Part shown: one piece after another, positions 37,791-48,684 of the stretch
Layout of the letters: the number at the start of each line of letters is the position of its first letter
How positions within the stretch are numbered: position 1 is the stretch's first letter
Assembly: GCA_035235625.1 (NCBI GenBank)
Contig: CP141150.1
Span: forward strand, 27,730,756 to 27,794,755
DNA from: Saururus chinensis
Lineage: Eukaryota; Streptophyta; Magnoliopsida; Piperales; Saururaceae
DNA: 64,000 nt
Reading direction: 5' to 3'
The notes under the pieces: model-generated
Seen by the model: only the letters and a program-made list of their open reading frames with translations
Databases searched by the model: none
Told to the model about the DNA's origin: nothing
Made by a program: the position numbers and the translations under genes

Positions 37791-38639
37791 TATGTATGAC
37801 CGTATGTGTATGTTATACGTATGTGGGAGACATACGTATGTATGATGGCTTTTTGCCTATGGTATGGATATGTGTAAGTGTATGTGGGCAGAGGTATGGG
37901 CGATGGACAGTAAGAGGTTGCAGAGGCTTTGTCTAAATTTGGATACGGTTGTGTAAGAGTATGTCAGATGACAGAGGATAAGAGTATGACGGGCAAGGAT
38001 TAGAATGGATCGGTTTGGGTTGGATTGTATGTTGGGCGATTGTCAGATAGTAAGAGTGTTCATAATTGTACAAGCATAACATACACATTATGAAGCGAAA
38101 AGTAAGCATAATCAGTGAGGTATTAAGTAAGAGGGTGACAATTGGGTTTGGCTCTGAGGAGCTTAGTATGATGACATTTGTGTACGCTGTTTTGGCCATA
38201 AGGTAGATGGCAGAGATGTAAGACTGTAAGATTTTGGTGTACGGTAAGTTTTGATCCTGATATGGACGAGGTAAGGAAGTCTGCTACCCTGACGAACTAG
38301 GGTTTCGATCAGGCTCATCATCGGTTTGATCAGTCGAGGACTGTGAGTTTGTGTGGCATAATTATACCGCATAATGTACTTAATTCAAACTTGAATTATA
38401 AGCACAGCTAATGATAGCGTTGTGAGTTTGAGACCTGAGAGTTCGACGGATTAAGTTCCATGTTTGAGCTAGCCGATAATGAGTCGGCTAAGCATTTATC
38501 ATGTCTTGCCATGGTGGTTATCCTGCGGGATGTTGTCTGTGTGCTGTGTAGAGCACCGGACATCTTTTGCTCTGTTGAGAGCGACGTATGTTTCCGTTTT
38601 GGTCTGTGTGCTATGTAAGCCCAGACGTTTGATGCTCTG

Positions 38640-38825
38640 TTGAGAGCGTTGTATGATTCCGCCCAAGAGTGGCACTGTATGTTTCTGCCCAAGTGGCACT
38701 GTATGTTTTTCTGCCCAAGAGTGGCACTGGCACTATAAGACCCATTATGGTGGGCCATTGTATGGCACTATAAGACCCCTTATGTGTGGGCAATTGTATG
38801 ACCCCTTATGTGTGGGTGTATATTT
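38640..38825. repeat. Short tandem duplications in LTR G
   Basis: 'gcccaagagtggcactg' occurs three times with small changes (38658-38730). 'accccttatgtgtgggc' is then duplicated (38775-38820). Confidence 0.6.
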
Positions 38826-38999
38826 GCGCGCTCAGGTAAGTAGTATCATGGACCTACTCTTACCTGTTTGATCCTGTGCCCCATGAGCACTGGTGTGCCT
38901 TACCTTCGGAAAAGTCCATGGCGTCTAGTCACTCCCCGGAGGTTAAGGTGTTGCCCTAGTGACATTCTTTTCCATTGCGACGCTGGAGCTTATTAGTTG

Positions 39000-39400
39000 T
39001 AATGAGCTTCAGTGGTCGTTGATATGTGTACGATTATGAGTTTGAGTACGACTATACGATTATGAGTTTGAGTACGACTGTAAGTGTATGAGTATGAGTA
39101 CGACCGTATGAGTATGAGCACGACTGTAAGAGTATGAGTACGATTGTAAGAGTAAGACTGTAAGCATATGAATCCGAGCAAGACTGTAAGTGTAAGTTTC
39201 AGAGTAAGACTGTAAGTGTAAGATGTGCGAGTAAGGTCGCACGAGTAAGTGTAAGCTGTACGAGTAAGGTCGTACAGGTATGTGTAAGCTGTGTGAGTGA
39301 GCATATGATTGTACGAGTAAGGTCATACAAATATGCGTATGTTGTATGAGTATGCGTGCGATGGTACGAGTAAGTTTGTAAGACCCTGGATAAGGGTGTT
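39000..39400. repeat. GTA/AGTATGAGTACG-type tandem array in LTR G
   Basis: Diverged units of roughly 20-25 bp built on 'gagtatgagtacgactgtaag' variants repeat more than ten times. The array explains the Tyr/Ser/Thr-rich open frames on the minus strand here, which are not genes. Confidence 0.7.
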
Positions 39401-39430
39401 TGTGTAAGTTTCTTTTGATGGTACGATTTT

Positions 39431-39514
39431 GGCACGATGGTGCCTTTGGTATGTTTTTGGCACGATGGTGCTTTTAGTATGTTTTTGGCACGATGGTGCA
39501 TTTGGTATGTTTGT
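39431..39514. repeat. 28-bp x 3 tandem repeat in LTR G
   Basis: GGCACGATGGTGC starts at 39431, 39459 and 39487; the period is exactly 28 bp with few mismatches. Confidence 0.85.
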
Positions 39515-40171
39515 ATGCGTATGAGCATGATATTGATATGCCTATCTGCTTCATGTTTGAGTTGCATGAACGCATGTTTTTATGAACTTATTGAGTTCAC
39601 CGTTTGGGATTTCCCCTACTGGGTATTTTCCTACTGAGTATGAAAATACTCACCCTACCATTTTTAGCCCCGTTGTACGGGAGGTTTTGCAGGTTGTGTG
39701 CAGAGCTCCTGGAGATGGATGCTCATTTCAGCGGAGGATTGATTCCCGTTGACTCAGGTATATGTTTGACTCACTACGAGTTTGTTTGTGCCACGATCCG
39801 ATGTATTGGGTGAGATGAGATGTTAAGACGTTTATGTTCTGGACTTTCATTTGGATTAGTCTGTGGACTGTTATGGGACTTGCACTCAGGGATGCTTGGG
39901 AGTGTTTTGTATTTAAAGTCTATGATCATAGCGAACTTAGTCGTACGTGTGTTTTCGAGTAGCGCCTGATGATATTTGCTTTGGCCGTATGATGTTTGAC
40001 CGTGTGATGAAAATATTTAGATAGAAAATGGATGTTTAGTGTTTTGAATTATAAACTGTTTTATCAGGTTTTGATTTCGTCATTTTTACTCCGATTTACA
40101 GACGTTATATTGCAAAAATTTTCCATGAATTTTGAGGAAAATGTGTGAAAAATCTCGGGCGTTACAAAATG

Positions 40172-40789
40172 ATCCTGAATAGATTGGTCGTGAGCAATGG
40201 CTCACGCAGAGCTCCCCCAAATGGGGAGGTGCAACAAAACTGCCAAATCACAAGCTCCTCAATAGAGCTAAGACTTAGAAAATTCATTCTAAAGCCTATC
40301 AGTGCTTGTCCAACAAGCAAAAATTCAGAATAACTACCCAAACCCTATTAGTATCTTTGAGACCATGCTCAAGACTCAGAAATGTCATCAGTTCATTAGC
40401 CAATGCAAATTGTTAGGTCAAGGGCCTTGTTCATTCTATGAACTAGTCGTAGACCCCTCTGTGAGTATTTTAGTCTTTATCTTGATTAGGTGTTCTTGCC
40501 CAATCTAAAGTTATTTATTCCCCATTGATTAATCTTTCGTTAATCTTAAGCTAGTGATATATTATTATTAAAACATCAGTAGCAAACATTAAAACAATGA
40601 AAATGTAATTGATATGGACCCACACAAGTCTAAATGAATCGTATTACTAAGACCCAAATTAAATTATGGCATTAGAAAGCTCCATGCTCTCGAACCCTAA
40701 ACCTTGGGTTATGAGCATCTACTTTTTTTAAAACGGGTTATAATGTCCTTAAGGGTATTAGTGTAATTTTTCCACATAGGGCATAATCC
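40172..40789 (-). repeat. LTR E (family X), middle segment
   Basis: Continues the family-X LTR after the G insertion. It matches 48690-49250 (LTR D) with the phrases 'ctcctcaatagag', 'gggccttgttcattctatg' and 'atcttgattaggtgttc'. It is cut at TCTCC by the short-LTR gypsy element. Confidence 0.8.
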
Positions 40790-40794
40790 TCTCC

Positions 40795-41055
40795 TGTTGT
40801 AGATCGATGTCTACACAAGACAATTAGAGAGAAAGAGATAAGAAAAACAACTTAGAGACAAATTAAAATAATATAACTTTTGAATCTGGTTTCTCAATGC
40901 CTAATCTTCTCTGAATTATAGAATATATACGGAAAATCTAAACTAATCCTAATGGAACTATGAAACAATAATTAATCCAATTCTAACTAAAGAAAGAGTC
41001 TAAATATTAGGAATTAGACTAAAACAAGAATCTAATCTAATTTAGGGTCACAACA
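40795..41055 (-). repeat. 3' LTR of the short-LTR gypsy relic (261 bp)
   Basis: Shares with 52296-52559 the phrases 'cgatgtctacacaaga', 'tttctcaatgcc' and 'ctaatggaacta'. The adjoining minus-strand GCAGGGTGGAA at 41056-41066 acts as polypurine tract. Confidence 0.88.
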
Positions 41056-41187
41056 TTCCACCCTGCATCGACTTGTCCTTAAGGCAACTACTTTTCCATG
41101 GCTTGAAACATTGGATGGATGTCATTGACTAGCATAGCTAGATCGGCATCAAATTTGGCTACTGGTTGGTTAGGGCATCAACAATAT

Positions 41188-41421
41188 TCATATGGAGAGA
41201 CTTACATTGGTGGCCAAAAATATATTTCTCGTCACAATTGTAGCATAATCCCTTTTTTGGCCAGCATCCATTTCAGCTTGTTTAAGCTTTTTGACCAGAA
41301 TAGTTGGAAGAGAAGAGGTAGGAATAGGAGATGCAGTAGTGGGGGTAAAGGACAAATGAGAGGAAGAAGTATGCCCTTGTTGTGCTAATTTTTCCTCACT
41401 TATGTGAGCCATACGCATCAT
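41188..41421 (-). pseudogene. Gypsy gag C-terminal fragment with zinc knuckle
   Basis: Minus-strand reading gives ISEEKLAQQGHTSSSHL and LVKKLKQAEMDA, the run-up to the zinc knuckle in plant gypsy gag. The knuckle itself (CYNCDEKYIFGHQC, about 41203-41245) lies in a neighbouring frame, so a small indel has broken the reading frame. The DNA then runs directly into sequence typical of the 3' end of the element, meaning protease, RT and integrase are deleted. Confidence 0.7.
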
Positions 41422-41450
41422 TTATGTCAAGGAATGCCCGGCGGCCGAAA

Positions 41451-41600
41451 GAAAATGGGGGAGGGACAATGCGGCTATGTGGCAGCACCCAAGCACCATT
41501 CAGGGTCTGCGTGCGCCCCCTCCTTCGACGAGCCCAATGGCTGGTAGAAAATGGGGGAGGGATGATGCGGCTATGCGGCAGCACCCAAGCACCTCTGGCG
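41451..41600. repeat. 95-bp partial tandem duplication in LTR A
   Basis: GAAAATGGGGGAGGGA followed by ATGCGGCTATG...CAGCACCCAAGCACC starts at 41451 and again at 41546. LTR D has only one such unit. Confidence 0.75.
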
Positions 41601-42106
41601 TGATGTGGCGGAACTTCCGTAGGGATGAAAGGGTACGGGAGACGGAATCCGGCGATAGGGAGGTCGGCTAGCGGCAGGCAAAAAATGACAATTCTTTTTA
41701 CACCCCGTCCTCTTTCTATAAGTAATATATACAACCCATCCAATTAATTCAATATTAAGCTTAAGGAGAATTGGTTTATTTTGCATTCTTACCTCGCCAC
41801 CACTGATCTTTGAGCTTTTTCATCCTCCCCATGTTTGTCGTTGACCGGACTTGCAGGAAACTCCTTCGGTGACCCCCTTCTCTCTGTCTCTCTCCCCCAC
41901 CTAATGCTAAAAGCTCCCCCAAAAGAAGCCCTAGGTGGCCTTTTTATAAACATGGGAATTGGGAACCCTAATTCCCAAAGAAATTTGACCAAGGTGGACC
42001 ACTTGGGCAATATTTTAATAATTCCCATCACTCTAAATAACTGGGCCCACAAAACGATCTAAACGGCCCAATAACATGGCAAAATTGGGTAAACGACACT
42101 ATATGA

Positions 42107-43499
42107 TAATGCATTGAATTAATGCTCAATTAAATGTTTCACATTTCAAATTACAATCCTCTTTTGTGTTAATTCATTGCTTATTTGGGCTATTTATGTT
42201 TTGAATAGGTTAGTTGGACCTTAATTGAGTTTACATGTCTAAACAGGCTTCAACAGGATCCAACTGGAAGAGGAAGTAAAGCCTAACTACCCAAAGCTAT
42301 TTAAAAGTCGAGAATGGGCACCTAATAGTCTAAACATGAATGGAATGGTCGAACACAACCTTGATTTAAGATTTGTATGAAGAGAACTAAATTAGGAAAG
42401 AAGCTGATTCAGACAGATTGACACAAAGTTAGTATTTCGACCATATCTTTCTATGTATAATTCGGATTGATATGATTCTCATGGCATTGGAAAGAATACT
42501 TCCGTAGCTACAAGTGTTATTTCAGGAAGAAATTCCAAATTCTGAAGATATATGGGTTGAATCTGGCATGCAATCAAACAGCTAGTTAACTAACCCGAGG
42601 CTAGCTCATGGAAAATCTTTTCATTGATTGTGATTGATACACATAAGGAAAGACAATGAGGCTGATTGGATATCTAAAGGAAGATTTAAAGATACTTATT
42701 TGCTAAATAAATCATTGATTTATGTGATTGATTTAGTATCTAATCATTGCCAAAGAAGCAATCAATCAGGATGCAATCTAGAGATATGATTTCACTTTCC
42801 TCTTTGAAGCAACCCCTTCTATTCCTATAAATAGAGGGGTGGATGTGATAGATGGATAATCTCCTCCTCTTTGGAGCTCTCTTCCCCTATTTTATTCTCT
42901 CATTTTATATTTTTATTTTTAGTTTTATTGTAATGGCTTTCTAAGCTCTCAAGCTAAGGCTAGAGGTGATTTGTAACAATCTAATGGAGTTCAAGTAAGT
43001 ATTCTTTATTTAAAGTAATGTTTATTTAATATTTTTCTTCTTCTTATTTTTTTGTGATTTGGATACATAAGATGCTTAAAGGCTCTCCTTTTTTATCTTT
43101 TGTGATTTGGATACATAGAAATCTTTAAGAGACAATTGTTTTTATCCTTCATCTATCCAAAACATTTCTATCTTTATTTTTAATTTTAATGTTCATATAT
43201 TCTGGTTAGATAGAATCTTCATTCGATTCTAACTCAGATAACATGATACATGAAGAACATCATTAGATGTTACAATGATCCTTAATGCCTTAGTGTTTTC
43301 TCATCTTGATTTCTTTACTCTATATTGCCTCAATACTCTTTTATTCTTTCTTTCTTAATTTTTCCTTTTTCTATTTCTTCGTAACCATTTTCTTTGTTGC
43401 ATAAGGCTTTCCTTGTGGATCGACCTTATCTACTACAATTAGCAAGTAAAATAAATCTGAATTTGACTTCTTCATAGTCTTCATTTAGACGTAACAACA
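42107..43499 (+). mobile_element. Solo LTR S1 (1393 bp) nested in LTR A
   Basis: Exact 5-bp repeat TATGA at 42102-42106 and 43500-43504. The element starts TAATGCATTG (probably a mutated TG) and ends AACAACA. TATA box TATAAATAG at 42826-42834. The end region has the 'ccttgtggatcgacc' phrase found near the end of many plant LTRs. Removing it makes LTR A continuous with its relatives. It carries no coding domain. Confidence 0.75.
42826..42834 (+). promoter_or_regulatory. TATA box of solo LTR S1
   Basis: TATAAATAG followed by AGGGGTGG; a strong match, oriented plus. Confidence 0.55.
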
Positions 43500-43723
43500 T
43501 ATGACATGTTCAACTTTGAATAGTCATAAATCCCTCATCCGAACTCTGATTTGTGCGTTCTTCATGGAGTTTTGAAGCTTTTTCTGTCTACTTTCTAATT
43601 GCATTTGTTCCATCTATAAATTCCATCCATTCAGGAATTTATTCAACCGAGGAGATTAGGGGGTCAACATACTATTTTTTATGTGTTTAATTTTTGAAAC
43701 CTTGAAAAATCCGGGATATTATA

Positions 43724-44100
43724 CTCCCCCTCCCCCTAAAAAGAATTCCGCCCTTGCAATTTTCCACTACCAATCCTTGACAAGCTTGGCCTTCAACTCT
43801 GAGACTCAATCTACCCTCTCTAGGGTTTCGCACTAATCCCACTCGAACTTCAACTTTTGTTGCCCTATTCATTTTAAAGAATCACTACTCAAGGACGTAT
43901 CCCTAGGACGTAAGTACTGGAGTTACGTCCTATGCCAAAAGTGTTTAATTGTATCTCTTCAACCATTCTACAACCCTTCTGAGCAACTTACCTAGGGTTC
44001 AACAAATTTATAGAGTCTACCTCAAACCACCAACTCAAACTAGGTCATAATCTTTAGATGACTTCAGACTTGCAGTTAGAGGAGTACCTCAGCTACCAAC
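43724..44100 (-). mobile_element. Internal domain of element X1: 377 bp, non-coding
   Basis: Left edge: polypurine tract (minus-strand AGGGGGAGGGGGAG) against LTR A. Right edge: primer-site relic TGGTAGCTGAGG (minus) against LTR D. No open frame of note. It aligns throughout with the 473-bp internal domain at 44626-45098, for example 'tctagggtttc', 'taatcccactcga' and 'ttcagacttg.agttaga' in the same order. Confidence 0.8.
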
Positions 44101-44524
44101 TGTCACGATCAGGACTTTCAAAACCCTTTTAAATAAAGGAGAAGCGATAAATCATGATAATTTTTTTTTCTTTAAATCAAATCAAAGCAAATCAATTGAC
44201 TAGATATCCATGTCATGATAAGTAAGGTTCACAAATACGAATATCAAAAGATATGATATAATTACACATGTCAAAATTCGATAAATAGCAAGTTAACCCT
44301 CTTAGTACAAATTTGTCATCCATCTGAAAATAAATAACTAAGTAAAATTGGTTCTCAAGCCAATAATTATAATTACTTGCATAATTGTAGAAGTAAGAAA
44401 TTAGATCCCACTAGTGCAACGTTGTCCTCAACCGCTCATCAACGTCCTGATCTCGCTAGTCCTCATCTAAAGATCCTACAACCAAACAACAATGAAACAA
44501 CTCCTCACCTTGGAGGAACGTTTC
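44101..44524 (-). repeat. LTR D (family X), first segment of 5' LTR of element X1
   Basis: Starts TGTCACGATC directly after the X1 primer site and follows the start of LTR C (45099 onward) for about 400 bp. It then jumps at TTTC (44521-44524) into the end part of a family-X LTR, marking a deletion junction. Confidence 0.75.
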
Positions 44525-44625
44525 TTACTGATGACCAAGTTATTATCACGGGAATATCAAGGGGTCCTACACCCTAATTTCCCCGTTTACGACTTCGGGA
44601 ATTTAGAAAATTCTCGGATATTACA
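44525..44625 (-). repeat. LTR B remnant, 3' LTR of element X2 (about 100 bp left)
   Basis: 'ttactgatgaccaagttattatc' and the following bases match the last 100 bp of LTR C (48586-48684) and end in ATATTACA against a polypurine tract. The other 3.4 kb or so of this LTR is deleted. Confidence 0.75.
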
Positions 44626-45098
44626 TTCTTCCCCCCTAAAAAGGAATTGCGTCCCCGCAATTCTCCAAAGCCAATACTAAATAAGTTTGGCCCTGAAGGG
44701 CACCCTTGCCCCTTCTAGGGTTTCACATTAATCCCACTCGAGCGTCAGCTTCTGCTGCACACTCAAGTTAAAAGAATCACCACTAGGTAACATAACTTAG
44801 AGTGTGCACGTAAATATACCTCTATGTCAACCCTAGTACACACGTCCCATACCATGAGTATTCGTGACGCCATAGAAGCAAATTTAACTAAGCACCAGCA
44901 AAACAAACCTTAGAGCTATCCATCGACATAACGTGTCCCATACCACAAGTGTCTAATGGTTTCTCCTCGGCCGTTCCACAGCTCTTCTGCCATGAACACC
45001 TAGGGGTGCTTCTTACCCAAAACCCATCCACCTCAACTAAATCATAAATTTTCAGACATCTTCAGACTTGTAGTTAGATAAATGGCTCCGATACCAAC
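44626..45098 (-). mobile_element. Internal domain of element X2: 473 bp, non-coding
   Basis: Left edge: polypurine tract (minus TTAGGGGGGAAGAA). Right edge: primer site TGGTATCGGAGCC (minus, 45084-45096), close to the tRNA-iMet site. Near the tract the minus strand has 'gaattgcggggacgcaattcc', also found in X1 in diverged form. No gag or pol motif and no open frame over 60 codons. It is about 100 bp longer than X1's domain through one extra block in the middle. Confidence 0.82.
45084..45096 (-). promoter_or_regulatory. Primer binding site of element X2
   Basis: Minus-strand TGGTATCGGAGCC differs from the canonical tRNA-iMet complement by one or two bases, two bases inside LTR C. Confidence 0.75.
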
Positions 45099-48000
45099 TG
45101 TCACAACCCGAATTTTTAAAAGCATTTTTAAATAGCACGAACGGTAAGTAGCGATAAATTTTTCTTTTTCTTTAAACACAAAACAAACCATTCGATTAAA
45201 TATCTAGGTCATGATAGCTGGGGTTCACAAATATGAATATTAAATCGTATAATATTATTATGCGTCTGAAAATTCATAATGAATAGCTCATCCATCTAAG
45301 TACAAGTCCATCGTCCGTCTAAAAATAAATAATAAGTTGACTCTCACGCTAAAGGTACACAAACATACCGGAGTTGCAGAAACGTAACAACTTCTTCTTG
45401 TGCTCGCCTGTCTTGATCTCACTTGTCGTCGCTTAGAGAATCTACAACCAAGGAAACCAAACAACAACACAACAATGGAATCTCTCTGCCCTTCAGCAGA
45501 TGAGCTTCCAAAGAACAAAAGGTTTTAATAATATTATTCGGATCGGGCCAACATCACCCGATGTTAGTTGCCTACGTACTCATCAAACAACATCTCCAAT
45601 GTTTCCAACAAGATCAGATCCAGACGTAGTTCTGCCTAGAAACTGCTCTATCCTAATAAGCATAGCACCACACATGCAATGCTTAAGTATTTTCAACCTA
45701 TATTTTAGTAAGTTCTTTAATCGTTCCACTTGTCTAATTAACAAGCAACAACAAACAATGTTATTAATTATCTCACAACTCTTGTTCGACAATTAATACG
45801 ATCAAATCTATAACTCGGAGATGACTCGCCCCTCGAGAAATCCCCAACCAAGTACTCCAACCTTGGAGTAGACTGCTTAACAGCAGCTTAACCCAAATCC
45901 CCAGGGCTCTCAATAGCCTGCCACGAATCTGGGGAAGAGGATCCCAACTGTGCTCATGGACACAGATTGGCGAGAAGCACAAGCCTTCTATGATGCTCAT
46001 ACAACTCCGCTTTTCGTACGTATTAAATAGTCCTGGGAAGACCTGTGGGAGACCCGCGGTAAAGACCCTCTGGTCAATACCTAAACTGTCGTGGCGATGA
46101 AGAAGCATATCGCAATCTCCAGCATTATCCATATAAGCCTCAGGTCCTTATGACCATTGACTCAGCCAAACATCTGAACTTAGACTAGATTATTTTCATC
46201 CAGTCAAAGTATTCACTCAACCATTTGGGTCCTCTTCACCTTGTGAATCGGCCCAATAAATAGCTCATCCACTGAGCTATGACTCGAAGAACATCCCGTA
46301 ACCATCCTCGGTTCATTAACCAAGGTAAAATTCTATGTCAGGGCCCCGTTCAATCCATGAACCGGTCCTAAACCCTATTAAGGGTATTTTAGTCTTTATC
46401 TTGATTAGATGTTCTCCCCCAATCCAACGGCAACCCATGTCTCTTGATTAAACCTCATTAATCTTAAGTTACCGATATACATTAAAGCATTAATAATAAA
46501 AGCATACAACAACATAATCCACATAATTAACGTGCATTCACCAATGCATAAATAATAAATAAGGGCCCGTTGCACTCAATTGCAGGGCTAGGGCTTAGCG
46601 AGTTCAAGCCCAAGAGGATAAACAACTCTAGCACATCCTTTGAGTTACAAATTAAATACTCTAGCTGATCGATGTACTCGGTTGCAGACACGAGTAATCT
46701 ATTGCCCTAAACCTTGAGAATGAGGGTCATTCCTCTTGTTTCCCGTGACACTATGACTTGACAAGGTCTTCATGTCTCTTTCTGGTCACACCCCTTCCTT
46801 TTGAAGCCAATTAACATCATTCTAGGGCACCCTAACGCTTGGTTGCTAGGTTATTCGTTTTATCGAAAATAGAACATACCGCCCCCTAAGGGCATTATGG
46901 TAATTCCACCACGACTCCCTTGATTCATTCTAGTCATTTTACTGCCCTTCTATTAATTTAAGTTATTGACCTCTCACAAAGCTCCATTCTCAGACTGACT
47001 CACGCTTCTATTCACACGAATGTGGGCGGGTCCACTCTAAAGGGTATTTCTATCATTTAAGGCCTTAATGACATACGATGTGTCCAAAATTAAATTCAAG
47101 GGTACTACTAGAATTCATGGACTCTGTGTAATTTTCCTAGCGTATGACGGGGTCGTGAACCCCTTGAACCGACCCAGGTTTTGACTAACGGTTTACTATA
47201 AACCCTAAGGACAAAAGGGTCAATTAACTACTCACTGGGATTTTTCCTCACCAAAAGGTTTGTTCCATAATTAGTTTACCCATTAAACTCTCACTGAGAA
47301 TTTTCTCAATTTTTAAATCAACTCCTAGGCCCCTGAACTAGGGCCTCGAACTCGGGTAAGTGATTTTCACACGATGATTTAACTATTAGGGGTAGAAAGG
47401 TCATTTTATAATCTTTGGGATTTTTCCCCAAGATGAAACTTGGTCAAAGTAATCATAAACCTCTCCAGGTATAATAGTAATTTTATAGGATTTTTTTGAC
47501 ACAATTAACCCCCTGAACCGGATCCAGTTCAGGGAATATAATGGTTCTCTTCTTTTAAAAAAAAAAACAAGACCGGACCAGATCGGGTCAGCCGACCCGG
47601 TCCGGGGGGGAACAGACGACCCGCGCGGGGTCGTTTTCCCCGCGACCGGCCAGAGGCCAAACGGCCTCCAGTGGCGCCGCTTTTCCCCCAGTCGTCCCGG
47701 AGGGCGAGGCCGAGGCCAGTCGGATCGCAATCGCCTGGCGAATCCAACGGACTCGGTCTTGCCTCCGTCTGGTGGTTGGCCGGGGACAACGCGGCCTCCC
47801 TTTTATTTTTTTTATTAACTGCGAGGTGGTAGCAGAAGATGCCGCCGCCGATGAGACAACCGCTGCCAGGGCTGTAGCAGCCCAAGCTGCTGCATCCGGG
47901 GCCGACGCAGCCCAGGCAGCCGCAGCCAGGGCAAGTGCGGCCGGACCTGCGCAGCCCCGCCCTGTCCCTTTCTCTTTTATTTTTGGATCTGTGAATCGGC

Positions 48001-48684
48001 CCGGCGGCCTATCCGGCGGCCACCACATGCCGGATCCTGATCCTCTGCCGAGGGAATTCAGTGCATGAGGACAGGCCAGTCACTGACCGGCGGCCGGCCG
48101 GCAGGATCAAAACAAGGTACTAAAATTACCTCAGAACGCACAGTTATGTAAATTATGAAATACATAATTGCAGAAGTCATAATACATTAAAATTTATTGT
48201 AATGATTTACTAATTTCGACTTAAAGGCCTACCTTAATGGCCGGAAAACTCTCTTGGCCGCTCGTTTTCCTTCGCTCCAAAAATCCCTTTTCTCTCTTTT
48301 TTTTTTTTAAGAGCCCTCATTAATTCTTTTTATAGGCATGGGATTAATCCCATGAGAAATTAGGCCCCCAAAAACCCAATTTCGGAATGCTAAATAATAG
48401 GACCCACAAAACGATTTAAACGGACAATTCGCGCGTTCAATTCGGGTAAACGGGTCCTGCACGTTATGGTCAACTTCGAACGGTCGTATCTCCCTCATCC
48501 GGACTCTGATTCACGCGTTCTTGGTGGCGTTTCGAAGCTCTTTTTGTCTATTTTCCATCCATATATGATTCAGCTACCATTTCTTACTGATGACCAATTT
48601 ATTATCACGGGAATATCAAGGGGTCCTACACCCTAATTTCCCCGTGTATGACTTTGGGAATTTAGAAAATTCCCGGACATTACA
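45099..48684 (-). repeat. LTR C (family X), 5' LTR of element X2 (3586 bp)
   Basis: The fullest family-X LTR in the window. Plus-strand left end TGTCACAACCCG, right end CCCGGACATTACA. TATA-like CCTATAAAAAG (minus) at 48327-48337. A GC-rich, Ala-codon-like repeated block lies at 47810-47960. The 98-146 codon open frames here are by-products of that block. The right flank AAATG is taken as its target duplication; the left copy is lost in the deletion at 44524. Confidence 0.82.
48327..48337 (-). promoter_or_regulatory. TATA-like box of LTR C
   Basis: Minus-strand CCTATAAAAAG about 350 bp inside the LTR start. Equivalent 'ctttttataaac' words occur in LTR A and LTR D. Confidence 0.4.

Larger units (their letters stand above)
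35754..40166 (+). mobile_element. Giant solo LTR 'G' (4413 bp)
   Basis: Starts TGTAATGTCC and ends CGGGCGTTACA, with a perfect 5-bp duplication AAATG at 35749-35753 and 40167-40171. A 'gagtatgaaaatactcaccc' block near 39636 followed by 'ttttgcagg' near 39684 is the signature of forward-sense gypsy chromoviral LTRs. A GC-rich block occupies about 36150-37450. Several arrays of short tandem repeats follow. No protein domain is found: the 60-127 codon open frames are shadows of repeat and GC-rich DNA. Calling it one LTR rather than a short composite rests on the clean ends. Confidence 0.8.
41425..43723 (-). repeat. LTR A (family X), 3' LTR of element X1, internally deleted and split
   Basis: The right end reads GGGATATTATA at 43723, a mutated TTACA, and abuts a polypurine tract. 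The left end has TGTCA at 41425 followed after about ten bases by sequence from the middle of the LTR, so a large part is deleted. It matches LTR D around 50180-50770 ('agcacctct', 'aattcaatattaagcttaaggag', 'ccctaggtggcctttttataaac'). A solo LTR interrupts it at 42107-43499. A 95-bp partial tandem duplication lies at 41451 and 41546. Confidence 0.78.

Noticed and set aside
38408-39567. Repetitive Tyr/Thr/Leu-rich open frames (up to 122 codons)
   Set aside because: They are translations of short tandem arrays in LTR G.
47401-48068. 109-146 codon frames with Ala-rich runs
   Set aside because: They come from the GCC/GCA repeated block in LTR C; open on both strands and not conserved in LTRs A and D.
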